Positions 33,516-42,089 are shown, counted from the first letter of the stretch. The stretch: 64,000 nucleotides of DNA from an uncultured Oscillibacter sp. (GCA_910577405.1 CAJTMG010000008.1:1-64000), one strand, 5' to 3'. Numbers and translations: made by a program. Notes: a model not told the origin generated them from the sequence alone.

Positions 33516-33725
33516 ATGATTGAAATCAAGAGAGATACCATTATTGGCGATGTGCTGGATCTGGCGCCCCAGACAGCTCCGATCTTTCTGTCCATCGGAA
33601 TGCACTGCCTGGGCTGCCCGTCTTCCAGAGGCGAAACCGTCGAGGAAGCCTGCATGGTCCATGGGATTGACGTTGACAAGCTGCTGGCCCTGGTGAACGA
33701 AGAGGCCAATAAGCCGGCGGAATAA
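33516..33725 (+). CDS. DUF1858 domain protein
   Basis: The 69-residue protein consists of one DUF1858 (ScdA N-terminal-like) domain: MIEIKRDTIIGDVLDLAP, then FLSIGMHCLGCPSSRGETVE with a CLGC pair, and a helical end. Such domains occur with iron-sulfur repair and redox proteins, and a redox or metal role is only inferred here. GGAGGA precedes the ATG. It opens a transcript that runs into trmK. Confidence 0.88.
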   Translation: MIEIKRDTIIGDVLDLAPQTAPIFLSIGMHCLGCPSSRGETVEEACMVHGIDVDKLLALVNEEANKPAE

Positions 33726-33747
33726 TCTGGGTCGTTCGTTGAAGAGC

Positions 33748-34431
33748 ATGGAATTGTCGGCACGGCTCCAGCTCCTGGCCGACTGGGTGCCCTCCGGCGC
33801 GCGTATCGCTGATGTTGGCACGGATCACGCTTATCTGCCCGTGTGGTTGCTGCTGCACGGGCGCGTGGTTTCTGCCATTGCCTGCGATTTGCGGGAGGGG
33901 CCTTTAGAACGCGCCAGACAAACCGGTTATACCTACGGTGTGGACCTGGACCTCCGGCTCGGGAACGGACTGGACGTGGCTGCGCCGGAGGAAGTGGATA
34001 CCATCGTGATTGCCGGTATGGGCGGGGAGAATATTGCCGCGATTTTGGAACGCGCTCCCTGGACGGCTGACGGGAGACATACGCTGCTCCTACAGCCTAT
34101 GAGCAGGGCGGAGGACCTTCGGCGCTTTCTGATGGATCACGGGTACGCCATCCGCCGGGAAGCTCTCGTCTGGGACCGGGGGACCATCTATCCCGTCATG
34201 GAGGCGGTGAAGGGTGAAATGAAGCTCTCCTTGGGGCAGCTCTACGGCGGGGCAGCCCTGCTCCAGGACCCTTTGGGGGGGCAATACATTATTGAGAAGA
34301 TCATCCGGCTTCAGGGGGCTGTGGCAGGGCTGAACCGCTCTGGAAACCGGGAAAAAGGGGACGGGCTGCGGAATATAATCACCGCGCTGCTGTCCCTGCG
34401 AGAGGAGTGGCGTTATGCCCAGAGTCGGTGA
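33748..34431 (+). CDS. trmK: tRNA (adenine(22)-N1)-methyltransferase
   Basis: TrmK methylates A22 of tRNA. The 227-residue protein has the family motifs VPSGARIADVGTDHAYLPVWLL (SAM loop), AIACDLREGPLERA, VDTIVIAGMGGENI and LLLQPMSRAEDLRRFL. The ATG at 33748 is chosen; a TTG nine bases earlier is also in frame and no strong Shine-Dalgarno distinguishes them. It overlaps the nif3-like gene by 17 bases, a pairing conserved in Bacillota (trmK-nif3). Confidence 0.93.
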   Translation: MELSARLQLLADWVPSGARIADVGTDHAYLPVWLLLHGRVVSAIACDLREGPLERARQTGYTYGVDLDLRLGNGLDVAAPEEVDTIVIAGMGGENIAAILERAPWTADGRHTLLLQPMSRAEDLRRFLMDHGYAIRREALVWDRGTIYPVMEAVKGEMKLSLGQLYGGAALLQDPLGGQYIIEKIIRLQGAVAGLNRSGNREKGDGLRNIITALLSLREEWRYAQSR

Positions 34432-35194
34432 AATTGAATCCGCACTTTTTGAAATCGCTCCTGAATCCTGCGCCCAGGAATGGGATAACGTGGGTTTGCT
34501 GGTGGGCAAACGTGGACAGGAAGTCAAGAAAGTGCTGGTATCCCTTGATATCACAGAGGCTGTCGTGGCGGAGGCTAACCGTTGGCAGGCTGATTTGATC
34601 GTGGCCCATCACCCGGTCATATTCCACGGCCAAAAGCATATGACGGATCGAGACGCTTCCGGCAGACTTCTGCTCCAGCTTGCAGAGAGCCATCTTTCGG
34701 CAATCTGTATGCATACAAACCTGGATATCGCAGAAGGGGGCGTCAACGATACGTTAGCGGAATGGCTGTCCCTTCGGGATTTTTACCAGTTGGAAGAAAC
34801 CGGCGTCATCCGAGTGGGAATGTTGGATGCTCCTATGACGCTTGAGGATTTTGTGAAGAAAGTATCCAGAGCTTTAGGCTGCAATGGCGTTCGTTATGCA
34901 GACGCTGGACGGCGCGTACACCGGGTGGGTGTTGGCGGCGGAGCTTGCGGTGAATTCGAGGATGCTGTCATTCGAGCAGGCTGTGACACTTTCGTAACCG
35001 CAGATTTGAGCTACCATCAGTTTCTGGAAGCAGAGGGGAAGGGCATCAACCTTGTTGACGCGGGCCATTTCCCAACGGAAGACCCGATTTGCGGAGAACT
35101 CGCCGCTTATTTACAGACCCGGTTCCCACAGCTGCGCGTCATGAAATCTGCTGTCCATCGGGAAGTTATTCAATATTTTGTGGAAGGAGAATGA
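34415..35194 (+). CDS. Nif3-like dinuclear metal-binding protein (DUF34)
   Basis: The 259-residue protein has the five conserved metal-ligand blocks of the Nif3/DUF34 family: ESCAQEWDNVGLLVG, DLIVAHHPVIFHG, CMHTNLDIAEGGVND, TFVTADLSYHQFLEA and LVDAGHFPTED. The family is sometimes labelled GTP cyclohydrolase I type 2, but that activity is not general. It follows trmK in an overlapping reading frame and precedes yebC by three bases. Confidence 0.93.
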   Translation: MPRVGEIESALFEIAPESCAQEWDNVGLLVGKRGQEVKKVLVSLDITEAVVAEANRWQADLIVAHHPVIFHGQKHMTDRDASGRLLLQLAESHLSAICMHTNLDIAEGGVNDTLAEWLSLRDFYQLEETGVIRVGMLDAPMTLEDFVKKVSRALGCNGVRYADAGRRVHRVGVGGGACGEFEDAVIRAGCDTFVTADLSYHQFLEAEGKGINLVDAGHFPTEDPICGELAAYLQTRFPQLRVMKSAVHREVIQYFVEGE

Positions 35195-35197
35195 GCC

Positions 35198-35932
35198 ATG
35201 TCCGGACATTCCAAGTGGCATAATATTCAGAAGACCAAGGGTGCGGCCGATGCCAAGCGCTCCGCCGCCTTTACCAAGATCGCGCGGGAAATCATCGTTG
35301 CCGTCAAAGAAGGCGGTTCCGGCGATCCTAATAACAATTCCCGCCTTGCTACCGTGATTGCCAAGGCCAAAGCGGTCAATATGCCTAATGACAACATTAA
35401 GCGCACCATTGACAAGGCCCTGGGCGCGGGGAATACCGACAACTACGAGGCCGTTACCTACGAGGGCTACGGTCCCGGCGGTGTGGCTGTGATTGTGGAG
35501 GCCTTGACCGATAACCGTCAGCGTACCGCTCCGGAGGTCCGTCATGCGTTCGATAAGTGCAACGGCAATCTTGGCGCAATCGGCTGCGTGTCCTGGTCCT
35601 TTGACAAGAAGGGCGTTATCGTGATTGACAACGAGGACGGCGAGCTGGATGAGGATACCGTCATGATGGACGCCTTGGATGCCGGCGCCGCGGATTTTGA
35701 AGCAGACGGTCCCGCGCTGGAGATTACCTGCGACCCTGATGTGTTCAACGACGTGGTGAAAGCCCTGGAGGAGAAGGGATACACCTTTGTTAACGCTGAC
35801 GTGGAAATGGTGCCGCAGAATTACATTACGCTGACCGGCGAGGGCGATGTGAAGAATATGCAGAAGCTCATTGATATGCTGGAAGACAGCGACGATGTGC
35901 AGAACGTCTGGCATAACTGGGATAACGACTGA
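35198..35932 (+). CDS. yebC: YebC/PmpR family protein
   Basis: The 244-residue protein starts MSGHSKWHNIQKTKGAADAK and includes PNDNIKRTIDKA, YEGYGPGGVAVIVE and DNRQRTAPEVRHAF, the standard YebC pattern. YebC proteins have been described both as transcription regulators and as ribosome-associated factors that relieve stalling at proline stretches. Which applies here cannot be told. The gene ends the DUF1858-trmK operon, before a clear terminator. Confidence 0.96.
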   Translation: MSGHSKWHNIQKTKGAADAKRSAAFTKIAREIIVAVKEGGSGDPNNNSRLATVIAKAKAVNMPNDNIKRTIDKALGAGNTDNYEAVTYEGYGPGGVAVIVEALTDNRQRTAPEVRHAFDKCNGNLGAIGCVSWSFDKKGVIVIDNEDGELDEDTVMMDALDAGAADFEADGPALEITCDPDVFNDVVKALEEKGYTFVNADVEMVPQNYITLTGEGDVKNMQKLIDMLEDSDDVQNVWHNWDND

Positions 35933-35946
35933 TAAAGCCTGCACAG

Positions 35947-35987
35947 TCAGGACCGGGACCAATTGACGGACCGGTCCTGATTTTTTG
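35947..35987 (+). terminator. Terminator after yebC
   Basis: TCAGGACCGG (35947-35956) pairs exactly with CCGGTCCTGA (35971-35980), and six T follow. Confidence 0.92.
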
Positions 35988-36267
35988 TCTGCCGTCAGAT
36001 TTCCGGTTTGCCGTTGGAACTTTAGCCGATGTACGCGGACAGACTGCCGTCAGAAACCCAATCGGACTGGACGCAGACAGACCGCTGTGCTATAATTAGA
36101 AAAGGCCGCATCGAACCGATCGTTGCAGCGAATTCAATCAGGGAGGAGGCAGAAACGGCCATATGGTTAATTGAGCAAAATGATAATTTTGTTCAATTTA
36201 GGGGAGACCGAACAGCCAGTAAGAGCCTCTTTCAGGTTTTGACCCCCTTGCAGGCCGTTTTGATACT
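35988..36267 (+). promoter_or_regulatory. Long leader region of the Xer-type recombinase gene with a 12-base palindrome
   Basis: This 280-base gap has TGGACG (36068-36073), a 17-base spacer and TATAAT (36091-36096), so the message would carry a leader of about 165 bases. Inside it AATTGAGCAAAA (36169-36180) faces TTTTGTTCAATT (36187-36198), an inverted repeat with one mismatch that is a G-U pair in RNA. A GGGAGGAGG tract (36141-36149) precedes only a three-codon frame. An 80-codon open frame (36029-36271) crosses the region but lacks support as a gene. Confidence 0.5.
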
Positions 36268-37284
36268 ATGATCGATTACCGTACAGAAGCACCGCAGATT
36301 CTGCTGGATTTTTTATCTTACCATGAGACAGTCAAGGCACATTCCAGACGGACGGTGGACGAATATTTTCTGGACCTTCGGAATTTCTTCCGTTACATGA
36401 AGCAGATTCGCGATCCAAGTCTTGCAGACCGAAATCTGGATGAAATCGACATCAAGGACGTAGATCTGGACTTTGTCGCCAGCGTAACCCTGACGGATAT
36501 CTACAGCTACATGACCTACCTCAGCCGGGACCGCATACTGCATCAGAACAGCCCTGTTTCCGATTACGGACTCAACGCCGCGTCCCGGGCCAGGAAAATT
36601 GCCACTATCCGGTCTTTTTACAACTACCTGACCAATAAAATGCACCTGATTCAGGAAAATCCTGTCAAGGACATTGATTCCCCTAAGCTTCAGAAAACCC
36701 TGCCGAAATATCTGACGCTGGATGAAAGTCTGAAGCTGCTTGAATCTGTGGACGGCAAAAACCAGGAACGGGACTACTGCATCCTGACCCTGTTTCTGAA
36801 CTGCGGGCTTCGGATTTCGGAGTTAGTCGGTCTGAACTGCCGGGATATTCAGGACGAGGCCCTCCGGGTTCTGGGCAAAGGCAACAAGATTCGGATCATC
36901 TACCTGAATGATGCCTGCCTGGAAGCCCTGCGGCAGTATCTGGCCGTACGCCGTCCCATCACCGGTCGGGATTCAGACGCCCTCTTCCTCTCCTCCCGGA
37001 ATGAACGGATCAGCCGGTCTATGGTCCATGCCATGGTGAAAAAACGCCTTGCCGCCGCAGGTATTGACGCCAGCCAATATTCCTCCCATAAACTCCGGCA
37101 CACCGCCGCTACCCTGATGCTCCAGAACGGCGTGGACGTCCGGGCTGTGCAGGAGGTTCTGGGACACGACCATCTGAACACCACGGAGATTTACACCCAT
37201 GTGGATAACGAATCCCTTCGTGTCGCTTCCAGGGCAACTCCACTTTCCAAGGTAAAAAAGCGTAAAAAAAGCGAGGAATCCTAA
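36268..37284 (+). CDS. Tyrosine recombinase, XerC/XerD type
   Basis: The 338-residue protein has the SAM-like N-terminal domain (about 10-125) and the catalytic domain with CGLRISELVGL (first Arg, near 182), HKLRHTAATLML (His-x-x-Arg) and GHDHLNTTEIYTHVD (nucleophile Tyr). It is longer than the usual 295-305 residues because of an insertion in the N-terminal domain, as seen in several clostridial Xer proteins. The chromosomal dimer-resolution role is probable. There is no strong ribosome binding site before the ATG, and no upstream in-frame start exists. Confidence 0.9.
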   Translation: MIDYRTEAPQILLDFLSYHETVKAHSRRTVDEYFLDLRNFFRYMKQIRDPSLADRNLDEIDIKDVDLDFVASVTLTDIYSYMTYLSRDRILHQNSPVSDYGLNAASRARKIATIRSFYNYLTNKMHLIQENPVKDIDSPKLQKTLPKYLTLDESLKLLESVDGKNQERDYCILTLFLNCGLRISELVGLNCRDIQDEALRVLGKGNKIRIIYLNDACLEALRQYLAVRRPITGRDSDALFLSSRNERISRSMVHAMVKKRLAAAGIDASQYSSHKLRHTAATLMLQNGVDVRAVQEVLGHDHLNTTEIYTHVDNESLRVASRATPLSKVKKRKKSEES

Positions 37285-37332
37285 AAAGAAGCCCACCAGA
37301 ACAGGCAGGCTTTGTAATTGAACAAAATATTT

Positions 37333-37833
37333 TCAGGGCCGTATGACGCCGGTAATGTGCAGCATTCGGATGGCGCGGTATTCGTATGTGGACAGCGGTC
37401 GGTTGTCGGCATCGTAGCTGTGGGCGGCAATCAGCACATTTTCCGGTGTTACAGGCGTGCCTACGTAGACCACCACCGGCGAATGCTGAAACTCCGTTCC
37501 CTTGAAGGACAACTGAATCAGGTCTCCCGGCAGAAGATCCTCCAGTTCACAAGGTTCCGCTATGGGACCAGCAGAATGGTTCCCTCTTGTCAGAAAATTG
37601 TACAGGTACGGCACTCCGGTCCAGGACGGCGACTTCTGATTTGCGTCAATGTAGTACCAGCCGTAGGTTGGCGTAAAATTCATAATCCCGCTTCCCGCAT
37701 AGATACATTGGGACGCGAAATTTGTGCAGTCCCCGCCTAGGTTTTCGTAATCGTAGAAAGCCGGATTCCGACCGTAAGCCCATTGGTGCGCATACAATAC
37801 CGCCGCCGCCCGGTCATAAGGATGTATCAGCAT
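37333..37833 (-). CDS. Amidase_6-type cysteine hydrolase domain protein
   Basis: The 166-residue protein matches the putative amidase domain found in many clostridial cell-wall proteins: YDRAAAVLYAHQWAYGRNPAF, then GGDCTNFASQCIYAGSGIMNF with the likely catalytic cysteine (about 36), and LIAAHSYDADNRPLS carrying the histidine. There is no signal peptide or wall-binding domain, so it may act in the cytoplasm or forespore, or be released. GGGGAGGGG precedes the ATG. No sigma-specific promoter was recognised upstream. Confidence 0.85.
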   Translation of the reverse strand: MLIHPYDRAAAVLYAHQWAYGRNPAFYDYENLGGDCTNFASQCIYAGSGIMNFTPTYGWYYIDANQKSPSWTGVPYLYNFLTRGNHSAGPIAEPCELEDLLPGDLIQLSFKGTEFQHSPVVVYVGTPVTPENVLIAAHSYDADNRPLSTYEYRAIRMLHITGVIRP

Positions 37834-37890
37834 ACCCTATCCCCTCCCCTTCTCTACAGAATATGCAGGAACGCTGGAGAAGGTGCCGTA

Positions 37891-37933
37891 ACAAAGAACC
37901 CCGGGCGGTGCTGCACCACTCGGGATTCTTTGT
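37891..37933 (-). terminator. Terminator of fba
   Basis: ACAAAGAACCCCG (37891-37903) pairs with CGGGATTCTTTGT (37921-37933) with one mismatch, 59 bases beyond the fba stop on the minus strand. Confidence 0.7.
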
Positions 37934-37991
37934 TATTCAGTCTTACCCTATGGATTTGTTTCAATCCACGGCTGACACAGACGAACGGAAC

Positions 37992-38960
37992 TTACGCCTT
38001 GTGGTCGCAGCCGAGCACGTCCACCAGCTTGTGAGCGACCATTTCCTTGATGGCCTGACGAGCGGGCTTCAGGTACTCGCGGGGATCGAACTTATCGGGA
38101 TGCTCAGACATGAATCTGCGGATGGTGCCGGTCATAGCAAGACGGAGGTCAGAGTCGATGTTGATCTTGCAGACGGCGCTGCGGGCGGCCTGACGGAGCT
38201 GCTCTTCGGGGATACCAACGGCGTCGGGCATCTTGCCGCCATTCTCGTTGACCATCTTGACAAACTCCTGGGGCACGGAGGAAGAGCCATGGAGCACAAT
38301 GGGGAATCCGGGCAGACGCTTCACGACCTCGTCCAGCACGTCGAAGCGCAGCGGGGGCGGGACCAGGATGCCCTTTTCGTTGCGGGTGCACTGTTCGGGC
38401 TTGAACTTATAAGCGCCGTGAGAGGTGCCGATAGCGATCGCCAAGGAGTCGCAGCCGGTCTTAGTGACGAACTCTTCCACTTCCTCGGGACGGGTGTAGG
38501 AAGAATCCTCAGCGGCGACCTTCACATCGTCTTCCACGCCGGCCAGGGTGCCCAGCTCGGCTTCAACCACGACGCCATGATCATGAGCATACTCCACGAC
38601 CTTTTTGGTAATCTCAATATTCTTCTCAAAGCTCTGGCTGGAAGCATCAATCATAACAGAGGTAAAGCCGCCGTCGATGCAGCTCTTGCAGGTCTCGAAG
38701 TCCGGGCCATGGTCCAGATGCAGGGCAATGGGAATCTCCGGGCACTCCTTGACAGCAGCTTCCACCAGCTTCACCAGATAGGTGTGGTTGGCGTAAGCGC
38801 GGGCGCCCTTGGAAACCTGAAGAATCACGGGGGCCTGCTGTTCCCGGCAGGCTTCAGTAATACCCTGAACAATCTCCATGTTGTTAACGTTGAAGGCGCC
38901 AATCGCGTAACCTCCGCTGTAAGCCTTCTTGAACATCTCGGTAGTGGTAACCAATGCCAT
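37992..38960 (-). CDS. fba: Class II fructose-bisphosphate aldolase
   Basis: Fba splits fructose-1,6-bisphosphate in glycolysis and works in reverse in gluconeogenesis. The 322-residue protein has GAFNVNNMEIVQGI, the zinc-binding HLDHGPDFETC, VMIDASSQSFEKNIE, AELGTLAGVED and VLHGSSSVP, the class II (type B-like) pattern. It is divergent from the PPi-type phosphofructokinase gene, with nearly touching promoters, so the two steps of lower and upper glycolysis are probably co-regulated. Confidence 0.97.
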   Translation of the reverse strand: MALVTTTEMFKKAYSGGYAIGAFNVNNMEIVQGITEACREQQAPVILQVSKGARAYANHTYLVKLVEAAVKECPEIPIALHLDHGPDFETCKSCIDGGFTSVMIDASSQSFEKNIEITKKVVEYAHDHGVVVEAELGTLAGVEDDVKVAAEDSSYTRPEEVEEFVTKTGCDSLAIAIGTSHGAYKFKPEQCTRNEKGILVPPPLRFDVLDEVVKRLPGFPIVLHGSSSVPQEFVKMVNENGGKMPDAVGIPEEQLRQAARSAVCKINIDSDLRLAMTGTIRRFMSEHPDKFDPREYLKPARQAIKEMVAHKLVDVLGCDHKA

Positions 38961-39053
38961 AACGTATCACTCCTGACAAATTTATTTGTTCCGCCGCCCT
39001 CCCTGCTCCGGACACGGCACGTCGGAAGGAGACGAAAACGATTGCCTCTTATA

Positions 39054-39081
39054 ATCATATCACAGAAAAAATAAAATGCAA
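39054..39081 (-). promoter_or_regulatory. Promoter of fba
   Basis: On the minus strand TTGCAT (39081-39076), a 16-base spacer and TATGAT (39059-39054). The leader before the fba start is about 90 bases. Confidence 0.55.
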
Positions 39082-39084
39082 GTA

Positions 39085-39113
39085 TTTACATTTCTTTTTT
39101 TGAATGGTATGAT
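39085..39113 (+). promoter_or_regulatory. Promoter of the PPi-phosphofructokinase gene
   Basis: TTTACA (39085-39090), a 17-base spacer with a T-tract, and TATGAT (39108-39113). Its -35 lies three bases from the -35 of the divergent fba promoter. A small GGTTCC/GGAACC hairpin is in the leader. Confidence 0.7.
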
Positions 39114-39175
39114 AAAAAAAGCATGGGTTCCTTTTGAGGGAACCGAACAACTTTTTCTTAGGAGGCTATTTTGAT

Positions 39176-40414
39176 ATGAGTGAATTGAAAGGCGCGTGCA
39201 TCTTTGGTCAGTCCGGCGGTCCCACCTCTGTCATCAACGCCAGCGCTTATGGCGTCATCAGTACGGCGCTGAAGAACCCCAACATCACCCGGGTTCTGGG
39301 CGCGGAGCATGGCATCAAGGGCGTGCTGAATGACCGGCTTTTCGACATGAGCGAGGAAGACCCCGCCGAGCTGGAGCTTCTGAAGTATACCCCCTCCTCC
39401 GCACTGGGCTCCTGCCGCTATAAGATGAAGGACCCCGATGTGGATGACACCGACTACAAGCGTATCCTGGAGATCTTCAAAAAGTACGACGTGCGCTACT
39501 TCTTCTACAACGGCGGCAACGACTCTATGGATACCTGCAACAAAATTTCCAAGTATATGCAGAAGGTTGGCTATGAGTGCCGCGTGATGGGCGTGCCCAA
39601 GACCATCGACAACGACCTCTTCGGCACCGACCACTGCCCCGGCTTCGCTTCCGCCGCCAAGTATATTGCCACCAGCTGCATGGAAGTCTATCAGGACGCC
39701 CGGGTCTATGATACCGGCATGGTGTGCATCATTGAAATTATGGGCCGTCACGCTGGCTGGCTGGCTGGCGCGGCTGCACTGGCTTCTGCCTACGGCGCGG
39801 GGCCTGACCTGGTGTACCTCCCTGAGGTGGACTTCGATATGGACAAGTTCCTGGCCGAGGTGGAGCGCATCTATAAGGAAAAGGGCAACTGCATGGTAGC
39901 CGTTTCCGAGGGCATCCACTACGCCGACGGCTCCTTCGTCTCCGAGGCCAAGACCTCCGCTACCGACGGTTTCGGTCACGCGCAGCTTGGCGGCCTGGCG
40001 GCAATGCTGGCACAGGTGGTCAAGGAGAAGACCGGCGCCAAGGTCCGGGGCATTGAACTGAGCCTTCTCCAGCGCTGCGGTGCGCACCTGGCTTCTGAGA
40101 CCGATATTGAAGAGAGCTTCATGTCTGGTCAGGCCGCCGTGGAGAACGCCGTCGCCGGTATCACGGACAAGATGGTTGGCTTCGAGCGGAGCTACGAGGG
40201 CGGCAAGTACGTCTGCAAGACCAAGCTCCTGGGCCTTACCGATGTTGCCAATACCGAGAAGAAGGTGCCTCTGGAGTGGATTACCCCCGCCCATGACAAC
40301 GTCACCAAGGATTTCATTGATTACGCGCTGCCTCTGATTCAGGGTGAACCCAAGCTGCCCAAGCAGGATTCCCTTCCCCGCTTCGCCAAGCTCAAGAAGG
40401 TTCTGGCAAAATAA
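39176..40414 (+). CDS. 6-phosphofructokinase, probably pyrophosphate-dependent
   Basis: The 412-residue protein phosphorylates fructose-6-phosphate. It has GQSGGPTSVINASAYG at the N-terminus, NGGNDSMDTCNKIS where ATP enzymes have GGDGS, GVPKTIDNDLFGTDHCPGF with the Lys typical of PPi enzymes, and IIEIMGRHAGWLA. These features point to PPi rather than ATP as phosphoryl donor, which would make the step reversible; this is inferred from motifs only. The ATG at 39176 follows TTAGGAGG; 14 earlier in-frame codons are rejected. It is divergent from fba. Confidence 0.92.
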   Translation: MSELKGACIFGQSGGPTSVINASAYGVISTALKNPNITRVLGAEHGIKGVLNDRLFDMSEEDPAELELLKYTPSSALGSCRYKMKDPDVDDTDYKRILEIFKKYDVRYFFYNGGNDSMDTCNKISKYMQKVGYECRVMGVPKTIDNDLFGTDHCPGFASAAKYIATSCMEVYQDARVYDTGMVCIIEIMGRHAGWLAGAAALASAYGAGPDLVYLPEVDFDMDKFLAEVERIYKEKGNCMVAVSEGIHYADGSFVSEAKTSATDGFGHAQLGGLAAMLAQVVKEKTGAKVRGIELSLLQRCGAHLASETDIEESFMSGQAAVENAVAGITDKMVGFERSYEGGKYVCKTKLLGLTDVANTEKKVPLEWITPAHDNVTKDFIDYALPLIQGEPKLPKQDSLPRFAKLKKVLAK

Positions 40415-40428
40415 TTTCACCGAATACC

Positions 40429-40466
40429 AGAAAGCGCCCCGTCAGATGCTGGCAGGGCGCTTTCCT
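40429..40466. terminator. Bidirectional terminator between PFK and the anti-sigma-like gene
   Basis: AGAAAGCGCCC (40429-40439) pairs with GGGCGCTTTCCT (40455-40466). A/T-rich tails lie on both sides. Confidence 0.8.
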
Positions 40467-40470
40467 GTGC

Positions 40471-41493
40471 TTATTTTTCGATGCCAGACCAGAGAAGACG
40501 CCAGCTTCCGTCCTGACGTACCAGCTTCATTGTCAGGTAGTTATAGCTCTCCCCTTCCTCCTGGTTCAGGCGGTGCTTTACGGATACCACAGCGGAAGAC
40601 GGGTTCTTATCGTCGTCCAGGGCATAGTCTACAGAAGCAATGGTGACCGTTTCCCAGACGTTCTCCCCATAGGCGTCCGCATTGGCGTCAGGCGTCAGCA
40701 GGCCGGAGACTTCGGAAAGGTCGTTGGACAGCAGCGCTGGAAACAGACGGTCCGCCGTTTCATAGAGGGTGCGCATCCACTCAGGCACGGCTTCATCCGG
40801 AGAAATCACCCGAAAGCTGGAGACCATATCCCGGAACTGCACACCCAGGCCCTCTTCCGCTTCCAGGAAATAGCGGGCAGTCAGGACAAAGCATCCCCCC
40901 TGTCCGTCGTCCGTGAACCAAAGCTCTGCCTGTTCCGAATCCCACGCGGTTCCATTCCCGGCACGGAGATAGAGGCTTCCCGGCAGAACGGCGGCTTCCC
41001 CCTCTGCGCGCAGCTCCTTGTAACGCGCTTGCAGGGCCTCCGCCGCCGAATCTCTTGCCTTGTCGGGGGACGTACCAGCCAGATGAAGAACGTCCAGCCC
41101 GCAGGCCGGGAAACCATCAGGCAGCGGCTCAACACTTCTTATGCTGTAAAGCCCGTTCTCTTCCTGAATCGTATACCGTTCCTCATTGACGTAAATCAGG
41201 AAATCCGCCGCTTCTTCTTCGGATTGCGGGGCATAGCGCAATAGTCTCAGTGTCCCTATCTCGCTCCCCTGCTCCGGAAGACAAAGGCTCCCTACAGGCG
41301 AAGCAGGTCCATCCAGCGGTTCTGCTTCCGGTCCCAGCCACAGCGGAAGCATACGCCCAAAGGTCAGTACCAGCAGCAGACAGGCCGCCGCAGCAAGCAT
41401 CACAGGCCAACGGTGTCTCTGGCACTCGCTTCGGGCAAGCAGTTCGGGGTCAGCGTCGCCTATGGCCACAAACAGCCGTTCCTGATTGTTCAT
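40471..41493 (-). CDS. Putative membrane anti-sigma factor paired with an ECF sigma
   Basis: The 340-residue protein has a short cytoplasmic N-terminus (LFVAIGDADPELLARSE), one membrane helix at about 29-52 and a large outer domain of unknown fold. The N-terminal pattern, 'AIGxxDxxxLxxA' followed by a membrane helix, recurs in proteins encoded after ECF sigma genes in clostridia and is thought to hold the sigma factor. The start overlaps the sigma stop by four bases. Anti-sigma function is inferred from context. Confidence 0.72.
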   Translation of the reverse strand: MNNQERLFVAIGDADPELLARSECQRHRWPVMLAAAACLLLVLTFGRMLPLWLGPEAEPLDGPASPVGSLCLPEQGSEIGTLRLLRYAPQSEEEAADFLIYVNEERYTIQEENGLYSIRSVEPLPDGFPACGLDVLHLAGTSPDKARDSAAEALQARYKELRAEGEAAVLPGSLYLRAGNGTAWDSEQAELWFTDDGQGGCFVLTARYFLEAEEGLGVQFRDMVSSFRVISPDEAVPEWMRTLYETADRLFPALLSNDLSEVSGLLTPDANADAYGENVWETVTIASVDYALDDDKNPSSAVVSVKHRLNQEEGESYNYLTMKLVRQDGSWRLLWSGIEK

Positions 41494-42044
41494 AGCAAGC
41501 CCTCCTTTTTCAGGTATCGCTTTAATTTCTCACGGCTCCGAAACAGGCTGGTCCTTACGGTGCTCTCCCGCATACTATAGCGCTTTGCAATGTCAGCCGT
41601 GGGCTCCGCAAACCAGCAGCGGCGCAGGAAGATGCTACATTCCCGTTCCGGCAGGGCGTGAAGGAACCGGTTTATGATTTCCACCAGCTCCGCCGCCTCT
41701 ATCTCCTGAAGCACATCGGCAGACGAAACGCATTCCGACAGCTCGTCCAGAACCAGCGGAAGCTCTCCCCCGCCCCGTTTTTCTGTATGCCCTGTCCTCC
41801 AGCAGGTAAAGGCCAGATTTCGTGTGATTTTTCCCAAGAACGGACCCAACAGGCTGGGACGGTTCTCCGGCATGGCGTTCCAGGCGTTCAGCCAGGTATC
41901 GTTTACGCATTCCTCCGCGTCCCTGCGGTCCGTCAGGATGTTTCGGGCGATGCTTCGGCAGTAGCTTCCGTATTTCGCATCGGTTTGACGGATGGCCTCC
42001 GGATTCCGGGACCAGTACAAATCGACGATGGCGCTGTCCTCCAT
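41490..42044 (-). CDS. ECF-type RNA polymerase sigma factor
   Basis: The 184-residue protein has region 2 (YGSYCRSIARNILTDRRDAEECVNDTW) and region 4 (PERECSIFLRRCWFAEPTADIAKRYSMRESTVRTSLFRSREKLKRYL), with nothing between but a short linker, as in ECF sigmas. The ATG at 42044 follows AAAGGGGAGAG; an upstream in-frame ATG at 42209 lies across a terminator and is rejected. An ECF-like promoter (42090-42114) just upstream suggests self-activation. The stress signal is unknown. Confidence 0.9.
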   Translation of the reverse strand: MEDSAIVDLYWSRNPEAIRQTDAKYGSYCRSIARNILTDRRDAEECVNDTWLNAWNAMPENRPSLLGPFLGKITRNLAFTCWRTGHTEKRGGGELPLVLDELSECVSSADVLQEIEAAELVEIINRFLHALPERECSIFLRRCWFAEPTADIAKRYSMRESTVRTSLFRSREKLKRYLKKEGLL

Positions 42045-42089
42045 AATCTCTCCCCTTTCGCGTTGAATAGAAGGCCCTTCACTGGTATA

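Noticed and set aside
36029..36271. An 80-codon frame upstream of the Xer recombinase
   Set aside because: No convincing start site or family, and it crosses the promoter and palindrome of the leader.
37791..37798. CATACAAT, a perfect sigma-E -10 word, inside the amidase-like gene
   Set aside because: It is on the coding-opposite strand within a gene, with no -35 element at the right distance and no gene downstream in that direction.
39158..40420. A 420-codon minus-strand frame opposite the phosphofructokinase gene
   Set aside because: It is a shadow of a well-supported gene and shows no domain or ribosome binding site.
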